From: Phocaeicola sp.
GTDB taxonomy: Bacteria > Bacteroidota > Bacteroidia > Bacteroidales > Bacteroidaceae
Assembly (NCBI GenBank): GCA_020026225.1
Contig: JAHHQU010000050.1
Span: forward strand, 1-15,276
Reading direction: 5' to 3'
DNA length: 15,276 nucleotides
Shown in pieces: positions 6,966 through 15,104 of the stretch (position 1 is the first letter of the stretch; every line of letters begins with the position of its first letter). Both the position numbers and the translations under genes were made by a program. Below the pieces are notes generated by a model, which saw nothing but the letters and a program-made list of their open reading frames with translations, was not told the origin of the DNA and did no database searches.

Positions 6966-7012
6966 AAGCACTTCCTAACATACTGAAAGCAGTATGTATA
7001 CAGGAAGTGCTT
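6966..7012. terminator. Stem-loop after the tandem-HMA gene
   Basis: Outer arms AAGCACTTCCT (6966-6976) and AGGAAGTGCTT (7002-7012) and inner arms ACATACTG (6978-6985) and CAGTATGT (6990-6997) give a 19-bp interrupted stem. There is no T-run on the plus side. The run of seven A at 6957-6963 would give a T-run only on the minus strand. It may weaken rather than fully stop read-through into the receptor gene. In the rest of the gap (7013-7206) I see only the short inverted repeat GCAAAT (7033-7038) / ATTTGC (7046-7051) and no good promoter. Confidence 0.6.
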
Positions 7013-7206
7013 ACACTCTCAAAATGACATTCGCAAATATATAAAATTTGCATTATAGTACACTATTATTTACGGAGAAAAAATCTTCTATCTTCATAGT
7101 TAAGAGCTGCAAACAGCCCCAATCAGCCAATTCCATTCAACAGATTTGGGAATTAAGATAAAGAGCAATTAGGAAGATACAAGTTGTTCTCGCTAAACAA
7201 ATATAG

Positions 7207-9435
7207 ATGAAAAAAAGAAGTTTAGGTTTATTTGTTTTATTATTATTTTTGATTGTTCAGGTATCAGCGGAAACTATTTCAAAATTGAACATCAAAGGTT
7301 ACATTCTTGACGAAGATGGTAACCCACTAATCGGAGCCCTTATTAGCAATAAAGATAAGACAGCATCAACCGTCGCTCAGGATGGCGGTTATTTCGAGAT
7401 GAAAGTTGCAGAAAAGAAACCAATCCTTCAAGTTGATTATGTAGGATTTAATACAAAATTACATGAAGTAGTACGCCCAGACGATGTACAAGTCATCGTA
7501 TTGTCTTCTAACAACGAACTAGCAGAAGTTGTAGTGACTGAAAGAGGTATGGGGGCTATGAAACGCCGTCGCAGCGTAGTCGTTACTGAAGACATCACAT
7601 CTAAAGCCCTTACCCGTGCTGCTTGCTGTAACTTATCAGAAAGTTTTGAAACCAATCCATCTGTCGACGTTGCATACAGCGATGCTGTTACTGGAGCCAA
7701 GCAGATTCAGCTTCTTGGACTTTCTGGAACTTATGTACAAATGTTGACAGAAAACTTCCCGAACATGCGTGGAGCTGCTTCTTTGTACGGATTGGATTAT
7801 ATCCCTGGCCCTTGGATGCAAAGCATTCAAGTTTCAAAAGGAGCCGCTTCTGTTAAGAACGGTTTCGAATCTGTTACCGGCCAGATTAACGTTGAATATA
7901 AAAAGCCTAAAATAGCAGACCCATTCTTCATCAACTTGTTCTACGGAAGTGCAGGAAGATACGAAGGCAATGCAGTGGGTGCTGTAGAGTTGAACGACAA
8001 CTTGTCAACTGCTTTATTCGTCAACTACTATAACGAAAAGCAGTCGCATGACAAGAACCATGATACCTTCTTGGATATGCCGAAGATGGAATCATTCAGT
8101 GCAATGAACCGCTGGCATTACCAGACACCCAACTTTGTATCTCAGTCAGGTGTTAAGGTTCTTACCGACCGCAGAACAAGTGGTCAGACTCACCATACAG
8201 TAGGTCCTGATTTCCAAGGCGATCCGTTTACCATCGATTTAAAGACGAACCGCGTAGAAGCCTTCACCAAGAACGGTTTCATCATGGATCAAGATAGAAA
8301 TGAAAGTATCGCAATCATCGCTTCTGGTTCATACCACGACCAAAAGTCCAACTACGGTAAAAATATCTACAACATTTATGAAACCAATGTTTACGGATCA
8401 TTACTTTATGAAAGTGAATTCGGTGAAAAGCATAAATTAACAGCAGGTATGAACTTCAATTGGGACAGATATACACAACGCGGCAACGTGGTTGATATAC
8501 ATTGTCCACAATGGAAAGATCTGGATGAAACAACAGGAGGTGCTTATGCTGAATACACTTGGACACCGGTTGAAAAATTCACCGTACTCGGTGGAATCCG
8601 TGTAGACTACAGCTCACTTCATAAATGGTTCGTCACTCCCCGTCTTCATGTAAAATACGACGCTACAGAATGGATGCACTTGCGTGCTTCAGCCGGAAAA
8701 GGCTACCGTTCCGCTTTCGTCTTCCCTGAAAACAGCTACTTGCTTGCCAGCAACCGTAAATTCGACATTGCTTCGAACTTGAAACAGGAAAGTGCATGGA
8801 ACTACGGTTTAAGTGCACAGTTCTTTATACCAATCGGTGATGAAGAACTGACATTGAGTGCTGAATGGTTCTACACAAACTTTGACAATCAGGTGGTAGT
8901 GGATATGGATTCTGACAGCCATGAGGTATCATTCTACAACTTGCAGAGACGTTCTTCTTCAAGCGTATTCCAGTTTGAAGCAAGCTATCCACTGTTTAGA
9001 GGTTTCACCATCTTAGGTGCTTATCGTTGGATGGATGTCAACTGTACTTATGGCGACAAGAAACTCAGAAAGCCATTGACCAGCCGTTACAAAGGTTTGA
9101 TTACCGCTTCGTATGAAACTCCGCTTCGCAAATGGCAGTTTGACTTCACCACTCAATTCAACGGAGGTGGCCGTATGCCTTTGGCTGATAAAGAAAAACC
9201 ATTATGGAACAACTCGTTTGGTTCTTTCGTACAGCTTAGTGCACAGATTACCAAACGCTTCCATCACTGGAGCATTTATGCAGGCGGTGAAAACCTGACC
9301 AACTACAAGCAGAAGAATCCGATTATCGGATGGGAAAATCCGAGTTCAGATGATTTTGATGCTACAATGGTATGGGGACCTACAATGGGACGAAAATTCT
9401 ATGTGGGTATTCGCTACAACATTCCAAAATTCTAA
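7207..9435 (+). CDS. TonB-dependent outer-membrane receptor, probable metal transporter
   Basis: A 742-residue TonB-dependent receptor. Residues 1-21 are a signal peptide (ends QVSA). About 26-106 is a carboxypeptidase-regulatory-like beta-sandwich (IKGYILDEDGNPLIGALISNKD...). The plug follows (about 110-230) with QIQLLGLSGTYVQMLTE and GPWMQSIQVSKGAASVKNGFESVTGQINVEYKKP, then a 22-strand-type barrel ending in Phe. It is a compact receptor, not SusC: it is shorter and has no SusD partner. The plug carries adjacent Cys140-Cys141 (TRAACCNLSESFETNP), and a barrel loop has a His/Met-rich stretch at about 280-303 that also holds a DxNxDxFxD motif (282-290). Genes for exported HMA metal carriers lie on both sides, and the downstream one is only 51 bases away. 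Energised import of a metal or metal complex is the likely role; copper is my best guess but not proven. Confidence 0.88.
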   Translation: MKKRSLGLFVLLLFLIVQVSAETISKLNIKGYILDEDGNPLIGALISNKDKTASTVAQDGGYFEMKVAEKKPILQVDYVGFNTKLHEVVRPDDVQVIVLSSNNELAEVVVTERGMGAMKRRRSVVVTEDITSKALTRAACCNLSESFETNPSVDVAYSDAVTGAKQIQLLGLSGTYVQMLTENFPNMRGAASLYGLDYIPGPWMQSIQVSKGAASVKNGFESVTGQINVEYKKPKIADPFFINLFYGSAGRYEGNAVGAVELNDNLSTALFVNYYNEKQSHDKNHDTFLDMPKMESFSAMNRWHYQTPNFVSQSGVKVLTDRRTSGQTHHTVGPDFQGDPFTIDLKTNRVEAFTKNGFIMDQDRNESIAIIASGSYHDQKSNYGKNIYNIYETNVYGSLLYESEFGEKHKLTAGMNFNWDRYTQRGNVVDIHCPQWKDLDETTGGAYAEYTWTPVEKFTVLGGIRVDYSSLHKWFVTPRLHVKYDATEWMHLRASAGKGYRSAFVFPENSYLLASNRKFDIASNLKQESAWNYGLSAQFFIPIGDEELTLSAEWFYTNFDNQVVVDMDSDSHEVSFYNLQRRSSSSVFQFEASYPLFRGFTILGAYRWMDVNCTYGDKKLRKPLTSRYKGLITASYETPLRKWQFDFTTQFNGGGRMPLADKEKPLWNNSFGSFVQLSAQITKRFHHWSIYAGGENLTNYKQKNPIIGWENPSSDDFDATMVWGPTMGRKFYVGIRYNIPKF

Positions 9436-9486
9436 TAAAAATACAGAATTCCTTCGGGAATCACACTTTCAAAAACGATAAATGTT

Positions 9487-9816
9487 ATGAGAACAAAAAT
9501 CTTTGCATTAGGTGCATTATTATTGATGTCAGCCCTTTCAGCAAATGCTGAAACCTTCGACAAGAAAAAGAAAAAAGAAACAGTTACTTACTTGGTTTCT
9601 ATGACTTGCGAGAACTGCCAGCAACGTATTGAGAGTAATATTCCATTCGAAAAAGGGGTTACAGATCTCAAGGTAGACCTTCCCAACAAATTGGTTACCA
9701 TTGAATATCGTTCAGATAAGACCACTGCTGACAAGCTGAAAGCAGCAATCAAAGAAATGGGATTTACAGTAGTTCCTTTCAAGAACATCAAAAAAGAAAC
9801 GAAAGAACAAAAATAA
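9487..9816 (+). CDS. Small secreted single-HMA-domain protein
   Basis: A 109-residue exported protein with one HMA domain. Residues 1-21 form a signal peptide (MRTKIFALGALLLMSALSANA). A short lysine-rich linker (KKKKK, 26-30) precedes the HMA domain at about 32-99, whose metal motif is MTCENC with Cys41 and Cys44. The domain has the expected pattern: metal loop, helix, strand (VTDLKVDLPNKLVTIEY) and closing strand (GFTVVPF). The C-terminus is a charged tail. It begins 51 bases after the TonB-dependent receptor with no convincing terminator between, so the two are probably one operon and this protein is the receptor's periplasmic metal acceptor or chaperone. The motif differs from the MRCGNC of the upstream tandem protein, so the two carriers may have different affinities or partners. 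A 14-bp hairpin follows. Confidence 0.88.
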   Translation: MRTKIFALGALLLMSALSANAETFDKKKKKETVTYLVSMTCENCQQRIESNIPFEKGVTDLKVDLPNKLVTIEYRSDKTTADKLKAAIKEMGFTVVPFKNIKKETKEQK

Positions 9817-9860
9817 AGAGTTCTTACTCGTATCCTTTATCAAACAGGAAATTCAATTCT

Positions 9861-9900
9861 TTTCATAAGGTATCCAGTAGGCCGCTGATACCTTATGAAA
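9861..9900. terminator. 14-bp hairpin after the HMA-receptor cluster
   Basis: TTTCATAAGGTATC (9861-9874) and its exact reverse complement (9887-9900) flank a 12-base loop, 45 bases after the HMA stop. It probably ends the receptor-HMA operon, although no strong T-run follows. The rest of the gap up to susC (9901-10049) shows only a small GCTGG/CCAGC hairpin (9932-9944) and no exact TAnnTTTG promoter. Confidence 0.6.
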
Positions 9901-10049
9901 AAATTGAGCTTCTTTCTTCTTGATCAATTCCGCTGGACTCCAGCAAGAATCTCATCAATAACAGAAGAATATCATTTGATTATAGTGATTCCATCTTCAT
10001 GACAAAGATATAAATCTTGTCTGATTATATTTTTTTACACAATCTCAAT

Positions 10050-13000
10050 ATGAAAAGAATAAATTCTTTCATACAATTTTTTGAACAAAATTGTATGAAA
10101 CACCTCGTTATTGCCCTTTCCCTTCTATTCCTTTTCGCTTATACACCTGAAGTTCAAGCTAATACAGGAAATATCGTTATAAAAGGTAAAGTCCTTAATA
10201 GAGATAAAGAACCTATGATTGGTGCCACTGTTACAATACACAAGCACAAAGGTGGAGCCGTGGTAGACATGGACGGAAATTTTTCTATCCATCTCAATTC
10301 CGTAAAATTTCCTTGTACGCTTATCGTACAATATGTAGGCTATAAAACTGAACGTATCACTATCAACAACTATCGTGAAGGAAGAAACAGAAAAATTTTC
10401 CTTCAAGAAGACAACTATTCTCTGAATGACGTGGTAGTGGTAGGTTATGGTAAATCATCACGTAAAAAGCTGACAGGTTCTGTTGCCAAAGTTACCTCTT
10501 CAGTGATTAATCAAGCCAGCAAAGAAGCTCCTATCATGGCTCTTCAAGGAAATGCAGCCGGTGTCTACATTACTCAAGGTTCTGGAGTGCCGGGAGCCGG
10601 AAGCAGTAGTGTCATCATTCGTGGTGTCAGTACATTGAACTCTCAGTCTAACCCTCTCTACATCATTGATGGAGTTCCATTCTATTCAGAAGGAGGCAAC
10701 GAAGTAGGTTATTACTCAAACGGTGTATTCGGCCGTCCCGATGCCTTGTCTTTAATCAACCCATCAGATATTGAAAGTATCGAAGTATTGAAAGATGCCG
10801 ACGCAACAGCCATTTATGGTACAAAAGGTGCTAATGGTGTCGTTTTGATTACTACTAAAAAAGGTCAGTCTGGTAGAATTAAGATAAATGCAAACTACTC
10901 TGCTACAGCATCTTACATTTCCAAGAAATTGGATTTCTTAGGTATTGAAGATTATATTTCATTGAGAAAGAAAGCCGTACAGAGCGACCTTGAAAAAGGA
11001 TACCTTAAGGAATCCGATCTGAATGCCATGAAATTCCCGGACCTTTACTTATGGGACCAACACAAAGATTACAACTGGCAGGAAGAAATGATGGGTAATA
11101 CCGCATGGGCACACGATGCACAACTTCAGATATCTGGAGGTAGCAAGAATACTTCATTCATGGTAAGCGCTTCTTATTATAAAGCAAACACTGTTGTCAT
11201 TAGTTCGGACAAATACTCTCGATGGACTGCTCGTGCGAATTTTGCACATCATTCAGAAGACAGACGCTTCAATATGGAACTTGGAGCAACATTCTCAGGT
11301 ATTGACATGTTAGCAAGCGCTGGTTCATCACCTTATACAAGAATGAATACAGCTCCAAACACACCGTTGTTCGATGAATTCGGCAGACCCTACTATATAC
11401 CTGGCGATAGAGACTACTCATCTAAAACAGACTTCTTGGCCTTTACTGGAAACAGCAAGACTGCAAACTTCTTAGGAAACTTACAGTTGAGCTATGAAAT
11501 CATCAAGCATTTGAAAGCAAAGGTTTCTATGGGTTACAACTATACGACAAACGATCAGAAAAATAAATACGAACGTTACTACGAGAACCCATACGATGAA
11601 TCCCAATACAATGAGGCAATGTATGCCAACACCAGCACTGAAGCATTCCAAATAGAGCCTCAACTCATTTATGACCTGAATATTTCAAAAGGCAAACTGA
11701 CCGCATTGTTAGGTGCCACCTATAGCAATACCAGCAGTAAAGTTCTGAGAATGAGAGGACAGAAATATCCTAGTGATGCATTCCTTGACAATATTGCTTC
11801 CGCAGCAAGTGTCATTCAGTATATGAATCCTACTTCTCAAACCAAAACAGCTTCAATTTTTGCTCGTTTGAACTATGATTGGGACAGCAAATACCTAATC
11901 AGCGGTATCTTCCGTCGCGACGGTTCATCACGTTTCGGACCAGACCACCGTTATGGAAATTTCTACTCAATCGGTACAGCTTGGCTGTTCGGCAATGAGA
12001 ATTTCATCAAAGAATCAGCTATCGGCAAGGTTTTGAGTCATGGTAAACTCCGTTTCAGCTACGGTCGTACAGGTAACGACGGTATCGGTGACTATGCTTT
12101 CATGACAAAATACTCTACTACTTCATACCCTTATGAAGGAAATATCGGTATGTACCCAGAGAATATCGCCAATGAAGCCCTACATTGGGAATCTACCTAT
12201 AAGATGGACTTAGGATTGGAACTGGGATTATTCAATGATAGAGCCTTGTTCAATGTCACTTGGTTTCACAATGTAAGTACCGACCTTTTGACCAATAAGG
12301 CACTTGCATCACAGACAGGTTTCAGTTCCATCACTTCAAACTTGGATGCTGAAATTCTGAACCGCGGTTGGGAAATAGAATTGAACACTCAAAACATAAA
12401 GACCCGCAACTTCTTATGGAAGACCAGCTTCAATCTTACCATACCACACAATGAATTGACAAAGTTCAAGAATTTGGAATCATCTGCTTATAACAGAAGA
12501 TATGCTCTTGGCGAATCTTTACATGTAGTGAAAGGTTATAACTACTTAGGAGTAAACAACCAAAATGGTCTGCCGATGTTCGAAGACGTTGACAACAGCG
12601 GAACTCTCACCTCAGCAGGCGACTACAAGGTCTTGGGTAACTTGGACCCTAAATTCTACGGTGGTTTGACCAATACACTCACTTACAAAGGATTTACACT
12701 TGACTTCAGCTTCTACTTCAGAAAGAAGCCGATGGAATACGGATACCTATGGAGATATATGTACCCTATCGGAATGCAATATAACGTTACCAAAGAAATG
12801 GCAAACAACTATTGGACCACCCCAGGTGTAGACGCCAAATACCCAGGATTGGCTACAACATCTTCAAACCCTATTGCAAATGAATACAGAATGCACATGT
12901 CGAATGCTCAACCTGCTTACAGCAACGGTTCATACCTGCGTTTGAAAGACGTAACATTCTCTTACGACTTCCCTGCAAAATGGTTAAGTGCAGTAAATAT

Positions 13001-13136
13001 GAGTGCTCTGCGTTTATATATCCAAGGCAAGAACCTGTTTACTATCACCAACTTCGACTCATACGATCCTGAGACCGGTGACGTATCTGTCCCATCATTA
13101 ACATCATGGGTATTCGGTGCTAATCTGACTTTTTAA
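10050..13136 (+). CDS. SusC-like TonB-dependent outer-membrane transporter
   Basis: SusC proteins form the barrel of the 'pedal-bin' nutrient importers of Bacteroidetes, with a SusD lipoprotein as lid. From the ATG at 10050 this protein has 1028 residues. After a signal region come a carboxypeptidase-like beta-sandwich (about 42-120, IVIKGKVLNRDKEPMIGATVTI...), a TonB-box region (SLNDVVVVGYGKSSRKKLTGSVAKV), the plug (SSSVIIRGVSTL, NPLYIIDGVPF, IESIEVLKDADATAIYGTKGANGVVLITTKKG) and the barrel. The SusC-type loop EDVDNSGTLTSAGDYKVLGN and the ending WVFGANLTF are typical. Start choice is open: the ATG at 10050 puts 15 residues before MKHLVIALSLLFLFAYTPEVQA, while the ATG at 10095 gives a classic short signal peptide. 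A 14-bp inverted repeat spans both. A SusD-like gene follows 10 bases after the stop. Without linked enzymes the substrate (glycan, peptide or other) cannot be assigned. Confidence 0.93.
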   Translation: MKRINSFIQFFEQNCMKHLVIALSLLFLFAYTPEVQANTGNIVIKGKVLNRDKEPMIGATVTIHKHKGGAVVDMDGNFSIHLNSVKFPCTLIVQYVGYKTERITINNYREGRNRKIFLQEDNYSLNDVVVVGYGKSSRKKLTGSVAKVTSSVINQASKEAPIMALQGNAAGVYITQGSGVPGAGSSSVIIRGVSTLNSQSNPLYIIDGVPFYSEGGNEVGYYSNGVFGRPDALSLINPSDIESIEVLKDADATAIYGTKGANGVVLITTKKGQSGRIKINANYSATASYISKKLDFLGIEDYISLRKKAVQSDLEKGYLKESDLNAMKFPDLYLWDQHKDYNWQEEMMGNTAWAHDAQLQISGGSKNTSFMVSASYYKANTVVISSDKYSRWTARANFAHHSEDRRFNMELGATFSGIDMLASAGSSPYTRMNTAPNTPLFDEFGRPYYIPGDRDYSSKTDFLAFTGNSKTANFLGNLQLSYEIIKHLKAKVSMGYNYTTNDQKNKYERYYENPYDESQYNEAMYANTSTEAFQIEPQLIYDLNISKGKLTALLGATYSNTSSKVLRMRGQKYPSDAFLDNIASAASVIQYMNPTSQTKTASIFARLNYDWDSKYLISGIFRRDGSSRFGPDHRYGNFYSIGTAWLFGNENFIKESAIGKVLSHGKLRFSYGRTGNDGIGDYAFMTKYSTTSYPYEGNIGMYPENIANEALHWESTYKMDLGLELGLFNDRALFNVTWFHNVSTDLLTNKALASQTGFSSITSNLDAEILNRGWEIELNTQNIKTRNFLWKTSFNLTIPHNELTKFKNLESSAYNRRYALGESLHVVKGYNYLGVNNQNGLPMFEDVDNSGTLTSAGDYKVLGNLDPKFYGGLTNTLTYKGFTLDFSFYFRKKPMEYGYLWRYMYPIGMQYNVTKEMANNYWTTPGVDAKYPGLATTSSNPIANEYRMHMSNAQPAYSNGSYLRLKDVTFSYDFPAKWLSAVNMSALRLYIQGKNLFTITNFDSYDPETGDVSVPSLTSWVFGANLTF
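10067..10100 (+). repeat. 14-bp inverted repeat across the susC start region
   Basis: TTTCATACAATTTT (10067-10080) and its exact reverse complement (10087-10100) with a 6-base loop. The second arm contains the candidate ATG at 10095, so in RNA that start codon would be paired. It could control translation or be coding sequence by chance. Confidence 0.6.
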
Positions 13137-13146
13137 AACTACCAAT

Positions 13147-14550
13147 ATGAAAGCAAATAAATATATTTTATCTTTATTATTAGTCTGTGGATTGGCTTCT
13201 TCTTGCGATAGTATACTTGACATAGATCCTCCTACAGACTCCATGACCGATACGGAAATCTATAGTTCAGAAGAAACCATAGCCATTGCTGCATCAGGAT
13301 TGTACACCAATAATTTCTTGAACAATTCCATATACTATCAAATGCTGGAAAAGGTTTTAGGAATGACTTCGGATGAGACAAGGACAAACAACATCAACTT
13401 TGCAGAATATGAAATAGGAGGTTACACTTCCGTTACCCAATGGTTTACAAACCTCTGGTCTTTACCTTACCGTACAATCTACCATGCCAACGACTTCATT
13501 ATAAACGTAGAAGGAACCAATCTGATGAATGAGCAGAAAAGAAACGTTTTCTTAAGTGAAGCTCGTTTCTTCAGAGCTTATTCTTATTTTCTGCTTGTCA
13601 ATATCTTCGGTGATGTTCCTTTAGTCTTAACAAACGACTATCGAGAATCAGAAACCATGCCAAGAACGCCCAAAGCAGACGTCTATAATCAAATTATTGA
13701 AGACTTGAAATATGCTGAAGCCAATCTTGTCGGTTCCGATAATGATAAAACTAAAATTACCAGTGAAGCAGCTAAGGCACTACTTGCCAGAGTGTATCTG
13801 TACACAGAACAGTGGGATAAAGCAAAGGCTAAAGCAAATGAATTGATTCCTTCCGCACACGGCGGTACAGGCACCAAATTCACATTGGAAAAAGCCGATA
13901 AAGTATTCAAAGCAAGCAGCAGTGAATCCATCCTTCATATCAACATGGAAGGGTATATCGGCGCTGGTACTTACGTAGGATATACACGTATTGGAAATTT
14001 CTTTATCCCTACAAGAAGTTATGTCAATTATTACCTCTCTGATGGATTGGTAAAATCCATCCTGAAAGATCCGAAAGACTTACGTAAAAATTGGATTAAT
14101 TTCAAAGAAAACAGCGGTGAAAGATTTTATTATCCGTTTAAATACAAAAATCGCAAGACCCCTGCAGCTGTAGAAGATTATGAGAACCTGGTTCTATTAC
14201 GATTAACAGAACAATACCTGATTCGTGCAGAAGCAAATGCTCATAGTGGCAATATACCTGCTGCCATTGAAGATCTCAATATCATCCGCTCACGTGCAGG
14301 TCTGGATCCAATCCAATCAGCAAGCAATGCAGAATTGATGCTCTCTATTGAAGAAGAACGAAGAAAAGAATTCTTCATAGAATGCGGACATCGCTGGTTT
14401 GATTTGAATCGTACCGGTAGAGCCGATGAAGTTTATCGCAACACTTCATACAAGACTCACTGGAAAGCTTACAAATCTTTGATTCCAATACCTGACCAAG
14501 AGAGAGGACGCAATCCATTCCTTGAGCAGAACCCAGGATATGAAGATTAA
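13147..14550 (+). CDS. SusD-like substrate-binding outer-membrane lipoprotein
   Basis: The surface lipoprotein lid of the SusC-like transporter encoded just upstream (10-base gap, clearly one operon). The 467-residue protein has a lipoprotein signal peptide with lipobox LASSC (Cys20), and its N-terminus CDSILDIDPPTDSMTDTEIY is typical for the family. The TPR-rich SusD fold is shown by FLSEARFFRAYSYFLLVNIFGDVPLVL, KITSEAAKALLARVYLYTEQWDKA, LLRLTEQYLIRAEANAHSGNIPAAIEDLNIIRSRAGL and EEERRKEFFIECGHRWFDLNRTG. The C-terminus ends as usual with LIPIPDQER...NPFLEQNPGYED. At 467 residues it is on the short side for SusD homologues, which suggests small ligand-binding loops. Its maturation would need Lgt, encoded at 1499-2326. 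The ligand cannot be inferred: no glycoside hydrolase, lyase, sulfatase, protease or sensor gene is in the window. Confidence 0.94.
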   Translation: MKANKYILSLLLVCGLASSCDSILDIDPPTDSMTDTEIYSSEETIAIAASGLYTNNFLNNSIYYQMLEKVLGMTSDETRTNNINFAEYEIGGYTSVTQWFTNLWSLPYRTIYHANDFIINVEGTNLMNEQKRNVFLSEARFFRAYSYFLLVNIFGDVPLVLTNDYRESETMPRTPKADVYNQIIEDLKYAEANLVGSDNDKTKITSEAAKALLARVYLYTEQWDKAKAKANELIPSAHGGTGTKFTLEKADKVFKASSSESILHINMEGYIGAGTYVGYTRIGNFFIPTRSYVNYYLSDGLVKSILKDPKDLRKNWINFKENSGERFYYPFKYKNRKTPAAVEDYENLVLLRLTEQYLIRAEANAHSGNIPAAIEDLNIIRSRAGLDPIQSASNAELMLSIEEERRKEFFIECGHRWFDLNRTGRADEVYRNTSYKTHWKAYKSLIPIPDQERGRNPFLEQNPGYED

Positions 14551-14621
14551 CTAAAATAGAAACTTGTTTATTATCCACGAACATAAGATTGATTTTGACA
14601 TCATTCCTCTTTTGTTCATTT

Positions 14622-14661
14622 GAATCGCTTTGGGGCATCGAGAGATTCTCTAAAGCGATTT
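14622..14661 (+). terminator. Stem-loop after the susC/susD pair
   Basis: AATCGCTTT (14623-14631) and AAAGCGATT (14652-14660) form a 9-bp stem with a 20-base loop, followed by TTCCTTTATAA. It is about 70 bases after the SusD stop and probably ends the operon. Confidence 0.6.
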
Positions 14662-14743
14662 CCTTTATAAACTCTACCTTAATTTAGAGATTAAGATACA
14701 CTAACTACATAACTAACTTTTACTCGGCAAATAATGCCAATAA

Positions 14744-14798
14744 AAGATGCTCGTAGCATCTTCTACTTGTCCATCAGATTTCTTCTGATGGACTTTTT
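14744..14798 (+). terminator. Two consecutive stem-loops with T-run
   Basis: Hairpin 1: AAGATGCT (14744-14751) / AGCATCTT (14755-14762) with loop CGT. Hairpin 2: GTCCATCAGA (14769-14778) / TCTGATGGAC (14784-14793) directly followed by TTTTTC, a textbook intrinsic terminator. Since susD already has a hairpin 80 bases earlier, this pair may be a backup terminator or the 3' end of a short RNA. The rest of 14551-14958 holds no gene I can support. Confidence 0.65.
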
Positions 14799-14958
14799 CT
14801 TTCATACTGCTTCTTCCTATCTGAATCTAAGGGTATTTAAAGTTCATAAAGAAAAGATTTATCCGTTACTTCCCTTTCTAATAAAATACTACTTATCAGA
14901 TAGTTACCAATAGGAAGTTCTAAAAGTTCATTTTTATTTCTATTTTTATTCCATTTTA

Positions 14959-14990
14959 TTTGGTAGTTATATCAAAAAGTAATACCTTTG
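14959..14990 (+). promoter_or_regulatory. Promoter of tRNA-Lys
   Basis: -33 TTTG at 14959-14962 and -7 TACCTTTG at 14983-14990 (TAnnTTTG) with a 20-base spacer, 34 bases ahead of the tRNA. It is the best match to the Bacteroides promoter consensus in the window. Confidence 0.78.
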
Positions 14991-15024
14991 CACTCGCAAT
15001 CAGGAAATGAATGCAAAACAAGAT

Positions 15025-15100
15025 GATTCGCTAGCTCAGCAGGTAGAGCACAACACTTTTAATGTTGGGGTCTTGGGTTCGAGCCCCAAGCGGATCACCA
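15025..15100 (+). tRNA. tRNA-Lys (anticodon TTT)
   Basis: A complete 76-base tRNA with encoded CCA. Acceptor GATTCGC (15025-15031) pairs with GCGGATC (15090-15096, one G-U pair). The D arm is GCTC-AGCAGGTA-GAGC. The anticodon stem CAACA/TGTTG encloses loop CTTTTAA, putting anticodon TTT at 15058-15060, which reads the lysine codons AAA and AAG. The T arm TTGGG-TTCGAGC-CCCAA and 3' ACCA complete it. It is flanked by its own promoter and a terminator, so it is transcribed alone. Confidence 0.97.
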
Positions 15101-15104
15101 AAAT

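Noticed and set aside
10017..10049. TTG start adding 11 residues to the SusC-like protein
   Set aside because: Two downstream ATGs fit better and the added residues do not resemble a signal peptide.
10067..10100. Invertible promoter (phase-variation) site
   Set aside because: The arms are only 6 bases apart, so there is no segment to invert, and no recombinase gene is nearby.
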